The notes beneath the pieces are model-generated. The model was not told where the DNA came from, ran no database searches, and was given only the letters and a program-made list of their open reading frames with translations. This document shows, piece by piece, positions 9,602 to 20,574 of a stretch of 64,000 nucleotides of DNA. Origin of the DNA: Bifiguratus adelaidae (taxonomy: Eukaryota; Mucoromycota; Endogonomycetes; Endogonales); assembly GCA_002261195.1 (NCBI GenBank), contig MVBO01000008.1:17995-81994 (forward strand), written 5' to 3'. Numbering within the stretch: the stretch's first letter is position 1; each line of letters opens with the position of its first letter. The position numbers and the translations under genes are program-made.

Positions 9602-11637
9602 TTACAAGGCAGCTTTGGCTAAACCGAGAGCACCCTTGATCTTATCTAGAATGGCGGGTGCATAACTAAAGTTGACCAATTGATGGACAAATCCATAGGC
9701 ATTGGTCACATTTTTGATGGGGTAATCGATCACGGGAGGGATGAGCGTCTTAATGAGCCAAGGGAATCGATCAATGGTCACGGCCTTGGGAATACATAGA
9801 CCTCGGATGCCTTCAGGTCCAGCAAAACGTCCGTAGCCAGAAATACCCACACCGCCAAATGGCAAACTCTGGCAGAGATAATTGACGGCGAAATCGTTGA
9901 CGTTGGCCATGCCCGTCTTGAGCTTGAGGCAGAGGTCATGGGCCAATTGAGCATTGCCACTAAACACAGAGGAGCCGAGACCATAGGGACAAGCATTGGC
10001 AACCTCGAGGCCATGTTCGGGGGTGGTAAACTTCATGATAACCATGATCGGTGCAAAAGCCTCCTGGTTGGCAATCTTCATGTCCGGCGTCACATCCACC
10101 AGCAGAGTGGGCTCAAAATACTGGCCTTCGGGGTGGTTGGGGTGTACATAGCGCTTTCCACCCTTGAGGAGGCGAGCACCATGGGCCACCGCATCCTCAA
10201 TCAGATGTTCCAGTGCGTCAAACTGTGTCCACATGGGTCAGAATCATGAAGACGACCATCCATCAATGTTGCTTACCGTAGTTCCCATCGTCATGGCTCC
10301 ACAATCAATGCCTTCACCATCATCGAGGGCACAGCCCAATCGAAGTTGACTAATTCTCTTGTCCATCTCGGCAATAAATTGGTCGTAGATGGGCTCCTGA
10401 ACGATAATTCGCTCAATGCCGATACAGTTTTGTCCGCAGTTTTGGAAGACGCCACGCATCAAAACAGGGTATGCTTGCTTCAAATCAGCATCCGCAAAGA
10501 CCATTGCGCAATCCTTGCCACCCAGTTCAAGGAGACAAGGCGTCAAGTTCTCAGCCGCTTTGAGCTGGACAAGCTTGCCGACGGTAGGACTGCCAATGAA
10601 AGTGATGTGATTCACTCCACTCTTGACAACGGCCTCGCCGACGTCAGCAAAGCCATTGATGAATTGCACTAGATTCGGATCATGCCCGTGGGCCCTGAGA
10701 CACGTGTGTATGATTTGGGTCCAGTAATCCGTGGACCAAGCGACATATTCGGAGCACTTGACCATGATGCCGTTGCCCGACATGAGGGCCGAAATAGTAG
10801 GAGCGAAGACATTGTGGAAGCTGTGGATAGCGTAAGATCTACCCTACCGTCATTGCGACACTTACGGATAATTCCAGCTCACAAGCGCAGCAACGACGCC
10901 CATGGGCTGATAGACAATCTTGGCATGTTTGTACATCATCAAGAATCCAGGGGATCGGTAATCCTCTTGCAGCGCCTGTTCACCATTGTCCAAGGTCCAC
11001 CGCAACTTGGCGCATACGGTCGCAATCTCACCGAGCGTTGCATCAATCACTGGATAGGCTTTAGACCACGCGTGGCAACAAGATGCGCCATCACTCACTT
11101 GTCTTGCCCGTGTCCCGACAAGCGACCTGGGAGATATCTTGCTGATGTTCAATGACCCAATCCAACAAGCTCTTCAATACAGCCTTGCGTTCTTCAAACG
11201 TTGTCTTGGCCCACTTTTCTTGAGCAATACGCGCAAGCCGTAGGCGTTCCTTGACGGACTCGGTGGTGGGGTTAGGAATAGCAGCCAATTGTCGGCCGGT
11301 CGACGGATCATAACAGATGATGGTGTTGGGGTCAGCGGGATCCTGAAGAGACTTCAGTATACGCGTCCGATCTCGTAGCTCGGCTCGCCTCTCCGAAAGC
11401 TGCAACTTACCCGGATCGTGCGCTTTTCCAAGACTTTGCCCTTGTTCCATCCCGGCTTCGCTTCTAGAGTCCTGTGAATAGTGACCATCATGGCTGTGCC
11501 ACGCGCTTACCTTCAGGCACAGGAACCTCAAACTTGACGCTCTTGACTTTGGAACCAGTAAAGTAAGTGAGAAGGATGTAGCTAATGACAAAACCAATAG
11601 CCAAGGCCACCTGAGGTGACTCCAGGAACGAGGCCAT
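9602..11637 (-). CDS. membrane-anchored aldehyde dehydrogenase, Msc7-like (589 aa)
   Basis: Six exons: 11511-11637, 11411-11460, 11099-11342, 10866-11049, 10277-10820 and 9602-10222. An N-terminal hydrophobic anchor (about residues 8-28) precedes a full ALDH fold. Visible are the NAD-binding strand VVAALVSWNYP, FIGSPTVGKLV, the general-base glutamate in LLELGGKD, and the catalytic cysteine in GQNCIG. The late FGGVGISGYGRF loop is also present. Yeast Msc7 and its fungal relatives share the N-terminal anchor. The membrane (probably ER or outer mitochondrial) and the aldehyde substrate are inferred only. Every exon join keeps frame with consensus splice sites. Confidence 0.92.
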
Positions 11638-11794
11638 GTACACAAAAGAGAAGTGTGACAAATTCAGATTGGATGTTGATAGACGTTTGGCTGCGCATTG
11701 CGATTGGGAAGATCGTCCGTACCATTCGCAGAAGCGCATGTTGAGCAAAGATCAAGTGAAAACGTTGGCAATGAGTTTCTCCAGCTTTTTATTA

Positions 11795-13782
11795 TTACAA
11801 CTTTGCCTTTGCGTCCCCCAATTCCACGATCAACTCGCCTTCACCAATAATCTCGCCTACGGTAGCCCATTGTTTGAGGACATGGGCATCTTGACTGGCT
11901 CTGATGGTCGTTTCCATCTTCATGGCACTGATAATAGCAATGTCATCACCTGCTTTCACACTGTCGCCTTCTTGGACCAATACTTGGACCAGCATGCCCG
12001 TCACTGGTGAGGCAATGTGATTTGTGTTGTTGGGATCGGCGCGTTTATGGGATGCGTTGGTGGCAGCGGCTTGCGAAACGGTAATGGTCATAGGTTGGTT
12101 ATCCAGGGTGATGTGGGAGGCAAAATCGGTGGGAAATGTGTTTCTAGAAATGGTATCGAGAATGAGGGTATGTTCTGACGTACGATCGCCTTGATTGACG
12201 CTGATACGAAAACCTGTGCCGGGTGCAAACTGTGTACCAGATTGCGGCGGAGCCGTCAAGGCCCTGCTTTGTGGTTTAGCATAGACCAGGGAAGAGGGAG
12301 GGGTGAGCGAAGAAGCCTTGAGGAAATATTCCATATGATCTTCGAGGATTCTGGTATTAAAGTCGCCAGAGATGATGGAAGGATGATTAAGGATAGACAT
12401 CAACAGTTCTCTGTTGGTGACAACACCGGTAATGTAACTCTGCGAGAGGGCCCATAACGCTTTGGCACGCGCGGCTTCGTAGGTTGCATCTCGTGTGACG
12501 ACCTTGACGAGCATTGAATCATAGAATGGAGTCACTTGCACGCCTTCGCGTATCGACGTGTCCACGCGGATACCGGGACCCGAAGCGAGTTGCAGATCCT
12601 TGATCAGGCCGATGGACAGGTCAAAGTTCTTGGCTGGATCCTCAGCAATGATGCGGCATTGTATAGCAGATCCGTTCATAGTAAGGTTACGCTGAACGAT
12701 GCCAATCTTGGGTAATGATTGACCCAAGGCCACGAGGACTTGACTCTTGAGCAAATCAACACCCGTGATCTCTTCCGTAATCGTATGCTCGACTTGGATC
12801 CTGGGGTTCACTTCGAGAAAATAGTGTTGTTGCGCTTGTCGGTCATAAAGGAATTCAATGGTACCGACGGAGGAATATCCAATGGACTTCGCGAGTTTGA
12901 CGGCGTCGTTCCAGATGTGTTCTCGGATCTTGGAAGGCAGATGCGGTGATGGAGCAATCTACGGACGGTACAGTCAGACAATGTTCAAATCTCACCTTGC
13001 GGCTCTTGACACCTACCTCGACCAGTTTCTGAAACCGTCGCTGCACGGAGCAATCGCGCTCAAACAAATGGACCACATTTCCCTGATGATCGCCAATAAC
13101 TTGCACCTCAATATGCTTGGCATCCACCACCGCTTTCTCGACAAATACTCCGCCGGACGGGGATTCCCGAAGACAGGTCTTGAGCGCCGGTTCCACATCA
13201 CTTTCTCGCATAACAATCCTTATCCCTCGTCCACCTCCACCATCACGAGCCTTGATCATGACTGGGTATCCACAGATTCGAGCAAAAGAATAGACCTCTC
13301 GCGCAGACGAGACTGCAGATGGCGTACCAGGTACCAGTGGTATATCCATCTTTTCCGCCTGAGCACGCGCTGAAATCTTGTCGCCCACCGTCGCAATCAC
13401 TTTACTGGAGGGTCCAATAAACACGAGTCCATTCTTTTCACAGGCAAGTGCAAATTCGGCACTTTCTGAGAGAAAGCCATATCCCGGGTGCACCGCATCC
13501 GCCTTAACCCTATCCAAACGCGCGCACACGTTCAATACCTATGCTATCTCATGTTCGGACTCACCTTTGAGCGATCCTAATCATTCCCTCAATATCCAAG
13601 AATCCAGCAACACCCGGCTTCTCCAACTGAGCATGTTCCGTGGCATAGGGAAGGTGCGCCTTATCCGCCTCGTCGGCAAACACGGCGACCGTTTTGATCC
13701 CGAGTTCAAAGCACGCTTGACATGTACGTATGGCGATCTCGCCTCTATTGGCCACTAGTACTTTGTGGATATCTCGTTTCAT
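11795..13782 (-). CDS. acyl-CoA carboxylase alpha subunit (biotin carboxylase + BCCP) ending in PTS1 -AKL
   Basis: Exons 13565-13782, 13017-13509 and 11795-12958 give 624 residues from the ATG at 13782. The order is biotin carboxylase N-lobe ([13 protein letters not shown]), ATP-grasp ([26 protein letters not shown]), the carboxylase C-lobe, a linker, and a biotinyl domain with the lysine in SAMKMET. The enzyme carboxylates its own biotin with ATP and bicarbonate. The last three residues, AKL, are a canonical peroxisomal PTS1. From 13782 the protein starts directly at the catalytic fold, as in bacterial subunits, with no obvious mitochondrial leader. An in-frame ATG at 13896 would add 38 residues and is less likely. 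It is head-to-head with the carboxyltransferase gene. Confidence 0.93.
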
Positions 13783-13923
13783 CGCGCGTGGTCTATCGTC
13801 CAGCAGTGAAGAGAGTGACAAGTCCTGGTAAAAGGAAGTGCGCGCACCGTTCCCCGCACACCTTGATTTCCCCCGCCTTACTAAATGGATTTCCATTCTG
13901 GGAATTTCACACCTTCCTTCTGG
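13783..13923. promoter_or_regulatory. 141-bp bidirectional promoter of the carboxylase gene pair
   Basis: This is the whole space between the two divergent start codons. It implies shared control of the two subunits. No TATA box or named element is evident. If the upstream ATG at 13896 were used for the alpha subunit, only 27 bp would remain. Confidence 0.6.
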
Positions 13924-16179
13924 ATGGCACACCGACGTCTCCAAGTCATAAGCGGGCACCTCGCGCCTTCTCCTACGCGAGGGAGAGCTAAGGGACCTGC
14001 GGGATGGCAGGTAAGATTTGATACGACCATGGTGGAATCACAGGACTGACAAAGACGGGGATAGCCCGAGGTGGACGATCTAGAGCATCGAAAGCAAATC
14101 ATTCGAACGGCGGACGTCAAGGATCCGGGCTACGTGCGGCAAAAGCTGCAAGGCAAACTGTGGGTTCGCGATGTGAGTAGACGTGTAGAGCGCTGCAGTA
14201 ACGAGGATGGCGGTCGTTATTGATGACGGGATAGCGTATCGATGCGTTTGTGGATGCTGGGTCGTTTCGAGAATTTGGAGCTATTGCTGGCAAGCCGGAG
14301 TATGGAGATCCCAAAGAGTCCAATAATATTACAAAGATCACACCTGGAAACTATGTGGGTGGACGCGGTACGTTGTGTAGTGTCAAATACGGTCGAGAAG
14401 CTCATGGTGTTTGACCAATTTTCAGCGACGGTGGATAACCGACCTATCGTGGTGGGTGCTGATGATTTTTCTGTGCGTGGAGGCCACGCCGACGGAGCCA
14501 TTGGTCTCAAATCAGTGAGTCATATCAGGACTCATGCTATCTTATAGCCAATCTTATCGGCGCCCTCCTAGATTTACGGCGAGCGCATGGCTGTCAACTT
14601 ACGATTACCCATGGTGAGTACATAGACGAACACGTCAATGCCCGTCAACATGCATTGAATCACGCCTAAGATCCGCTTGTTGGATGGGAGTAGTGGAGGT
14701 GGATCGGTGACTTTGATTCTCAAAGCAGGCAAGTGATGAATGAATCCAACAAAAGCTTAAAAGCAGTGTCTCATACTTGCCATCACTAGGTCGAACCTAT
14801 CCCCCGCCATTGACAGGTATAGAAGTCATGGTAAAGGCCCTCACCGATATACCCGTTGCCTGCGCTATCCTAGGCCCAGCCGTCGGGCTAGGAGCAGCCA
14901 AGGCCACCATATCCCATTTCTCTGTCGTGGCCGGTGATATTGGACAGTTGTTCGCAGCCGGGCCTCCCGTGGTGGAATACTCAACCTTTGAGAAATTGAC
15001 AAAAGATGAGCTCGGTGGTGCGCTGTCGCATACATCCAATGGTAAGACGCACCCCGCATCATCCTCCACTAACCGATCTCTAGGATCCATTGACAATTGG
15101 GCGGCCAATGAACAGGAGTGTTTTGTTCAAATCAGGCGTTTCTTGTCCTTTATGCCCACCAATTCATCCCATCTACCACCGTACAGCAAGACCTCGGACC
15201 CCATAACCCGCCAAGACGAGCGCTTACTCTCCATCATTCCTCGTCGTCGGTCGTCCCCCTATAAAATCCGAGAAATCATTTCGAGTGTGGTGGATGAGGG
15301 ATCCTGGTTTGAAATTGGTGGTCGATGGGGTGGTAGTGTTGTGGTTGGGTTAGCTCGATTGGGTGGTTATCCTGTCGGTGTCTGGGCAAGCGATTGTGAA
15401 GTCAAGGGTGGTGGATTGGAGCGTGAAGGATGCATGAAGCTAAGGTACGTTGGAGACATGTGATTCAAGAGATTCATGCTCTTGTTCAAAGGCGCCATAT
15501 CGACTTGTGCGAGACCTTTGGATTACCCGTCCTAAATTTGGTCGATCAACCTGGATTTTCGGTCGGCACAGAAGCCGAAAAGGCTGCGTACGTTCATGTC
15601 CAGAGGCAAACGACACACGGCTCAGCCTTGTTCTAGGTCCATTCGCTACGGAGCCACCGTCATGACGGCGTTATACCAAGCCACGATACCGTAAGTTCCA
15701 CAACGCATTCAGCAAGCCATTCATACCACATATTTAGCCTCTTTACCGTCATTCTACGTCGAGCCTTTGGCGTCGCCGGCGCTGCCATGATCAGTTCCAC
15801 CACCGAAACGTTCAATCAACGTGTGGCCTGGCCTAGCGCTGATTGGGGTAGTTTGCCCATTGAAGGCGGCATCGAAGCGGCCTATAAACGGCGATTAAAT
15901 GAAGCGAGCGAGAAACGCGAGCAGCTTAAACAAGAGGTAAGCGACCAGAGCGTGCTCTGGTTCCACTCCATTGACCGGACATAGCTGTTGGCCGAATTCG
16001 AGGCGGTACGATCACCCATCAAGACAGCCGAAGCGTTCGAGATACCCGATATTATTGATCCCCGAACCACCCGACCCATGGCCTGCGAGTGGGTCAAGCT
16101 CGTGTACGAACAAGTCTTGCCCGATAGAATCGTCAGACGACGTACACGAGGCGTAGAAGGCGTCGCCTATCGACCCTAG
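13924..16179 (+). CDS. acyl-CoA carboxylase beta subunit (carboxyltransferase) with N-terminal PTS2
   Basis: Twelve exons: 13924-14010, 14065-14172, 14235-14367, 14426-14514, 14572-14613, 14671-14728, 14790-15041, 15084-15444, 15492-15587, 15637-15690, 15738-15936 and 15985-16179 (557 aa). The fold is a biotin-dependent carboxyltransferase: [12 protein letters not shown], the oxyanion-type [53 protein letters not shown] and [17 protein letters not shown]. Residues 5-13, RLQVISGHL, match the PTS2 consensus exactly and resemble the leader of peroxisomal thiolases. The sixth intron (14729-14789) is GC-AG. The acyl-CoA substrate cannot be read from sequence; propionyl-CoA, acetyl-CoA or a branched acyl-CoA are options. 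Confidence 0.92.
14729..14789 (+). other. GC-AG intron in carboxyltransferase gene
   Basis: The donor is AG|GCAAGT and the acceptor ACTAG. The join restores the conserved ILKAGRTY stretch. No GT donor nearby does so. Confidence 0.8.
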
Positions 16180-16237
16180 GTGGTATGCAGATGGAATTTT
16201 TATGAAGGTGCATGTATGGTACAATGGTGGCACAACA

Positions 16238-17342
16238 TTAGGCATTTTTCATTTGTTCATAGGCTTCCCGCGTGATGTGTTCCATGACGTTGAGTTTGAG
16301 CAAATCTTGCACGTCGGGATAGGCGAGAGAAGCTAACCAACCCATCGTCAATCATCCATTTGTCAGGATGCCTGCACGCATCTTACTCACCTTCATACGC
16401 GTACACAATAATCGTATCGTTAATGTATTTGAATTCGTGGGCCAAGGCAGCGATACAATTGCACACCCGCGCCACCGCCAACCGTTCATCCTTGTTGATG
16501 GCCTACGCGACAGCTCTATCAGCCAATAATGCCAGCCTGAACCGTAAACACTTGCCTCATTCTTGTTGCTATACACCATTTCCGCATCCACCGCGTCCTC
16601 GTCCAGGCCTACCTTGGTCTCGTTGTGCCGCCCACCTTTCCGTACTGTCTTGGAAACCCATACATAGCCATTCAAGCCCAAAATCACGTCGACACCACAA
16701 GGCAGGGAATGAAAATGCGAACGCGTCCGCTGAATCAACCTCGGCGGCACCACGACAAAGGATCCATTCCGTAGCTTGCAGAAATTGAGCGAACGCGTGT
16801 GCAGATTACAGACGCCATCCGCGAAAAAGGACTGAACTTCAGCCACCAACACGTCTCCCTCGGCGAAAAAGGTACGCATCTGCTTCTCGTCCGATTCCAG
16901 CTTACGTCGTTGGACACCACCAGGCAAATTGATACTCGACAATTGCAGCACCGCATCACCTTTGCTCCCAATATCCACCTTCCATCGTTTCTGACCGACA
17001 TCCACGATCCGTCCCACCACAATGTCGCCTATATCCCCCGTATACCGTGCTTTGAGTGGCTTGACCGATACCAACTTGTTCACGCGTGATACGTGGCCTG
17101 CCAACGTCGATGTGAGGATCGGGGGATCCGAGCTCTCGTCCAATCGTGTGCCGTGACCTCTGCAAATCGACGTTGAACGATCCCTGTCACCATGGAGAGC
17201 GCACTCACCTCATGTATTGCATGTCTGAGGTAATACTTTCACCAGGTGTGACTATATGCGTCTGATCTGTGTCCATGTCCATGTCCCCATGGTGCACAGT
17301 GACCGGCGGTGCTGCCCTGGGTGCTGAAAAGGACACTTGCAT
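16238..17342 (-). CDS. RRP4: exosome complex RNA-binding subunit Rrp4
   Basis: Exons 17209-17342, 16556-17159, 16391-16502 and 16238-16332 give 314 residues. The N-terminal exosome motif VTPGESIT and the MRGHGT stretch formed at the first splice, followed by an S1 domain (GDIVVGRIVDVGQKRWKVDI), identify it. Then comes a type-I KH region with GLNGYVWVSK and the C-terminal YAYEASLAYPD. Rrp4 caps the RNA exosome and guides substrates for 3' to 5' processing and decay in nucleus and cytoplasm. The third exon joins across a GC-AG intron. It converges on the carboxyltransferase gene, with 58 bp between the stop codons. Confidence 0.93.
16503..16555 (-). other. GC-AG intron in RRP4
   Basis: The donor is GAG|GCAAGT and the acceptor CGTAG. 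Splicing joins the KH region to the conserved helical tail (RVCNCIAALAH) without a frame break. Confidence 0.78.
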
Positions 17343-17782
17343 GTCGACAACTAAAATTTCTCGCCTGAATGAAAGGGAGTGTAAAAGTCAATTGAAGTCA
17401 ATTGAATGGACAAGAGACTTGGACATAACAGACAGAGGTTGAGAAGTGACAAGGTGTTAATATGCGTCATGAACTAGACATAGCTGACCCATGGGTATAT
17501 TGAGGATTAGATTCATTCATAACAAGCTATATTAGATCATGGAAGAGATTGTATCATTGTCATATTCATACTCGAGCTATCTATTCCCTATGCTCATGAA
17601 TGCAAGGATATCCAATGCTTTATAGAACATGATGTGTAGTCGCATGCTGGATAGACAGTGCTCACTCTTCCATGCCTTCCGATCGGTATCACGTGACTTA
17701 AAATCACGTTTTTGCTTTTTTGTGAGCAAACACATTTTCTTCTTGTCCATACTCGCACGCACACACACAGATAGGAGAACGC
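17343..17782. promoter_or_regulatory. divergent promoter region of RRP4 and mitochondrial uS5
   Basis: No ORF is supported. The stretch separates two divergent housekeeping genes and becomes pyrimidine-rich just before the uS5 start. A GTCACGTGAC-like palindrome core (cacgtgac) lies near 17690, which could bind a bHLH factor. This is speculative. Confidence 0.45.
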
Positions 17783-18508
17783 ATGGCCCTACGGCACTTG
17801 ACCAGGGCGTTCACTCGCCTATCCCTCATACCTTCCGTACGCTCCCTCTCTACCGTCACTACCGATCTCTCTCGTCTTCATCCACTCCTCGATCACACCG
17901 ACTCGCCTCCCGATCTCGACCAACGCACGCCATTCCCCGTGAACCGACCACCGAATCTGCATCTCCAACAAGCCAATGAAGACGTTGATTCGCCTCTTTC
18001 CAAGCAAGAACAGGCTCGATTACAGAAAAAGGCACTTGTCGTCAAACGGGTAGTCAACATGAACGGCAAAGGCAAACAACCGTCCATGTATGCTCTGGTG
18101 GTGGTCGGTAACGGTCAAGGACTGGCAGGATACGGGGAAGGCAAGGATGAAGAAGCGTCCAGGGCTGTTCGTAAAGCGACCCAACGGGCCATCAAGAACA
18201 TGCGGTACTTTGAACGGTACGATGATCGTACCGTCTTTGCCGATATCGAGCACAAGTTTCATGCGACCCGTGTCTTTTTACGAACGCGACCACCGGGATT
18301 CGGCAACCGCTCCAATCATTACATTCACGAGATTTGTCGGTGTGTAGGGATTCATGATATCTCGGGTAAAGTGATGGGATCACGGACGCCCATGAATGTG
18401 ATCAAGGCGACCTTTGAGGCGTTGGATAAGCAAACGTCGATAGAGGATTTGGCTAGACGGCGTGGAAAGAAGGTGGTGGATGTGCAACATGTATACTATG
18501 GCGCATAA
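17783..18508 (+). CDS. mitochondrial small-subunit ribosomal protein uS5m
   Basis: A 241-residue intronless protein. It starts with a mitochondrial presequence (MALRHLTRAFTRLSLIPSVR). The S5 N-terminal dsRNA-binding-like domain follows (KRVVNMNGKGKQPSMYALVVV, GYGEGKDEEASRAVRKA) and then the S5 C-terminal domain (RVFLRTRPPG, ISGKVMGSRTPMNVIKATFEAL). It belongs to the mitoribosome decoding-site region. The next gene starts only 24 bp after its stop codon. Confidence 0.93.
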   Translation: MALRHLTRAFTRLSLIPSVRSLSTVTTDLSRLHPLLDHTDSPPDLDQRTPFPVNRPPNLHLQQANEDVDSPLSKQEQARLQKKALVVKRVVNMNGKGKQPSMYALVVVGNGQGLAGYGEGKDEEASRAVRKATQRAIKNMRYFERYDDRTVFADIEHKFHATRVFLRTRPPGFGNRSNHYIHEICRCVGIHDISGKVMGSRTPMNVIKATFEALDKQTSIEDLARRRGKKVVDVQHVYYGA

Positions 18509-18532
18509 ATAGACTCACTTCTTAATTGATCC

Positions 18533-18907
18533 ATGACACGGACGGTCAGTGTTCGGACGACGCAGACACAGACAGTGCGCGATCAGGATGGGGGAGAACG
18601 AGGTGGGCGTGGAAGGGGACGGGGACGAGGTCGGGGAGGACAGGGTCGAGGCAAGGGAGGGGAGGGGACCAAGCGAGGTGGAACGACCACGCGATCGACG
18701 CATGCAACGCATGCCTTGCGGGGTCGTGGCCAGATGTTGGGAGAAGGAGGTAAGGGATGAGCAGGCACTCGGTGTGTGCACATGCGCGAAACTTGTCTGA
18801 CGCATGTCTTTCCAGTGTCTGTGGCGTCCCTGGAGGAACGTCGGGAAGCCGCCGCCCGCGCAGCCGAGGAACGCATGCAACGCGCTGAAAAAAAGACCAC
18901 CACCTAA
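18533..18907 (+). CDS. small RGG-box protein with a p97/Cdc48-binding VIM motif (102 aa)
   Basis: Exons 18533-18749 and 18816-18907. Residues 20-50 form an Arg-Gly tract (GGRGRGRGRGRGGQGRG), a typical RNA-binding RGG box. The C-terminal exon encodes a charged helix, SVASLEERREAAARAAEERM. Residues 82-92 fit the VCP-interacting motif RX5AAX2R exactly (R, EAAAR, AA, EE, R). The helix resembles that of animal SVIP. The role is inferred: an RNA-associated or membrane-associated partner of the Cdc48/p97 ATPase. The splice restores a helix consistent with coding. The opposite-strand ORFs here are shadows of the repeat. Orthology is not established. Confidence 0.7.
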
Positions 18908-18990
18908 GACGAGACTGTCTCTCTCTATACCTACCTATCCCTTTTGGTCATGTCCTTTTTATTTTTTGGCAAGAGCTAGGCTCATGTTGT

Positions 18991-20574
18991 CTAAAACATC
19001 ATAGCATCCATACCACCTGCTTCAGCTTGTTCCTTGGCAAACATTTCAAAGTACTGATAAATAATCGTCACTGCGAGAAGAATACCAGTACCCGAGCCAA
19101 TAGCGCCGAGCATGTCCGCCAACACGGAGAGTGCACCGATACAGGCACCACCAAAGGCAGCCGCGGTAGGAATGACACGCTTGAGTTCCTTGTACATGGA
19201 AGTGTCACGGTAACCGGCAATGACCATTTGTTGGTCCTTGAGTTGCTTGGCGACATCACGAGGGGAAGAGCCAGAAACTTCGATCCAGGTCTTTGAGAGA
19301 AGAGCGCATCCGGTGAGCATGATGGCTACGTAGATGACGGTGTGAATGGGGTCCAAGAGCGCATCGGTGATAGAGTGGGGGGCCGAAAGATAATAGGCAA
19401 TACCGTTGGTAGCAAAGAGTTGCGATGATCCCTCGTATGGCTTCCAGACACCCAAAATCTTGACGAGCAGGTTGTCTGGGAAGCGGTTGTACAACATCTG
19501 CGAAATCATAAAGATGTTGGACGTCATGGTGGATTGCAACATGATGGGCATGTTGGAGGTGTAAAAGAGCTTGACGGGGTAGGTACCGCGTTGACCACGA
19601 AGGCGGTTGGACTTGACGGGAAGCTCGACACGGAAGCCTTGCAAGTAGATGACAATGGCAAACACTAGCCCGGTGGAAAGCAAGCTCATCACATTAGGCA
19701 AATTGGTGCGATAAAAGGCTTCCTTGAGGGCCCGCGTCTTGTCTTTGCGCGTCATCAATAGGTGGAAGAGAGCAATGATGGCGCCTTCAAATTCGTCTCC
19801 ACGACCAGTGTTAACGGTAGTGGGGGAAAGAGCCTTCCAGACGATGGTCTCGCAAATGTTGGTAGCGATGAACAAGTTGATACCGGAACCAAGACCGTAG
19901 CCCTTTTGCAAAAGTTCGTCAAGGAGCATGGTGATCAAGGAAGCCACGACCAATTGAATGACGAGCAAAAGACATACACCGGCGCCGATCTCCTTGGGAC
20001 TTCCATACAAGCCAGTGAGCACAGACACGGTAGCATGACCAAAAGCAATAATCATCGCAAACACTAAAAACAGCGCGCACACACACATGTCAACTCCGAC
20101 CCTCCGCATGTCCAGACGCTGCTCACTTACACTTTTGCGCTCCGCTGAACAAGGCACGATCTTCCTTGAGACTGTAATCTACTTCAATAATGTTTGCACC
20201 GCTCAATAGTTGCATAATCATGCCGGACGTCACTATAGGCGTGATACCCAACTCCATGAGCGTACCACGATTAGACGCAAGAATGACACGCATCCAGTAC
20301 AAGGGGTCAGAAGAATCGGATGACATGATACCATACAGCGGTACTTGAGACATGACCAAGTAGATGAAGAGGGTTACCAGTGTCCATAATACCTTTTGAT
20401 TGAACGGGATCTACTAATGTGAGTCCGCGTCACCAGAGATGATGGCCTACCTTGCGATCGGGAGTTGCAATCTCGGGCAAAATGGCCATAAAAGGCCTCA
20501 CCAAATGAAGTACGCGAACTAGAAGAGCATGAATACAATAGCATAGACTGGAATATGCGCAACCTACATCCCAT
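18991..20574 (-). CDS. SEC61: Sec61 translocon alpha subunit
   Basis: Four exons: 20568-20574, 20451-20518, 20131-20410 and 18991-20063 (475 aa). The first coding exon is only 7 nt (ATG GGA T). The join gives the canonical N-terminus [19 protein letters not shown]. Also visible are the [12 protein letters not shown] segment, [15 protein letters not shown], the cytosolic loop with [13 protein letters not shown], and the C-terminal helix with [17 protein letters not shown]. Ten transmembrane helices and full length match the family. It forms the ER protein-conducting channel with Sec61 beta and gamma. BCS1 is divergent upstream. Confidence 0.96.

Noticed and set aside
15688-15700. Stop codons breaking the carboxyltransferase frame
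   Set aside because: They lie in introns. All twelve exons join in frame with consensus splice sites and conserved motifs.
18515-18903. Long minus-strand ORFs over the RGG gene
   Set aside because: They are antisense reflections of the Arg-Gly repeat and high local GC; no family resemblance.
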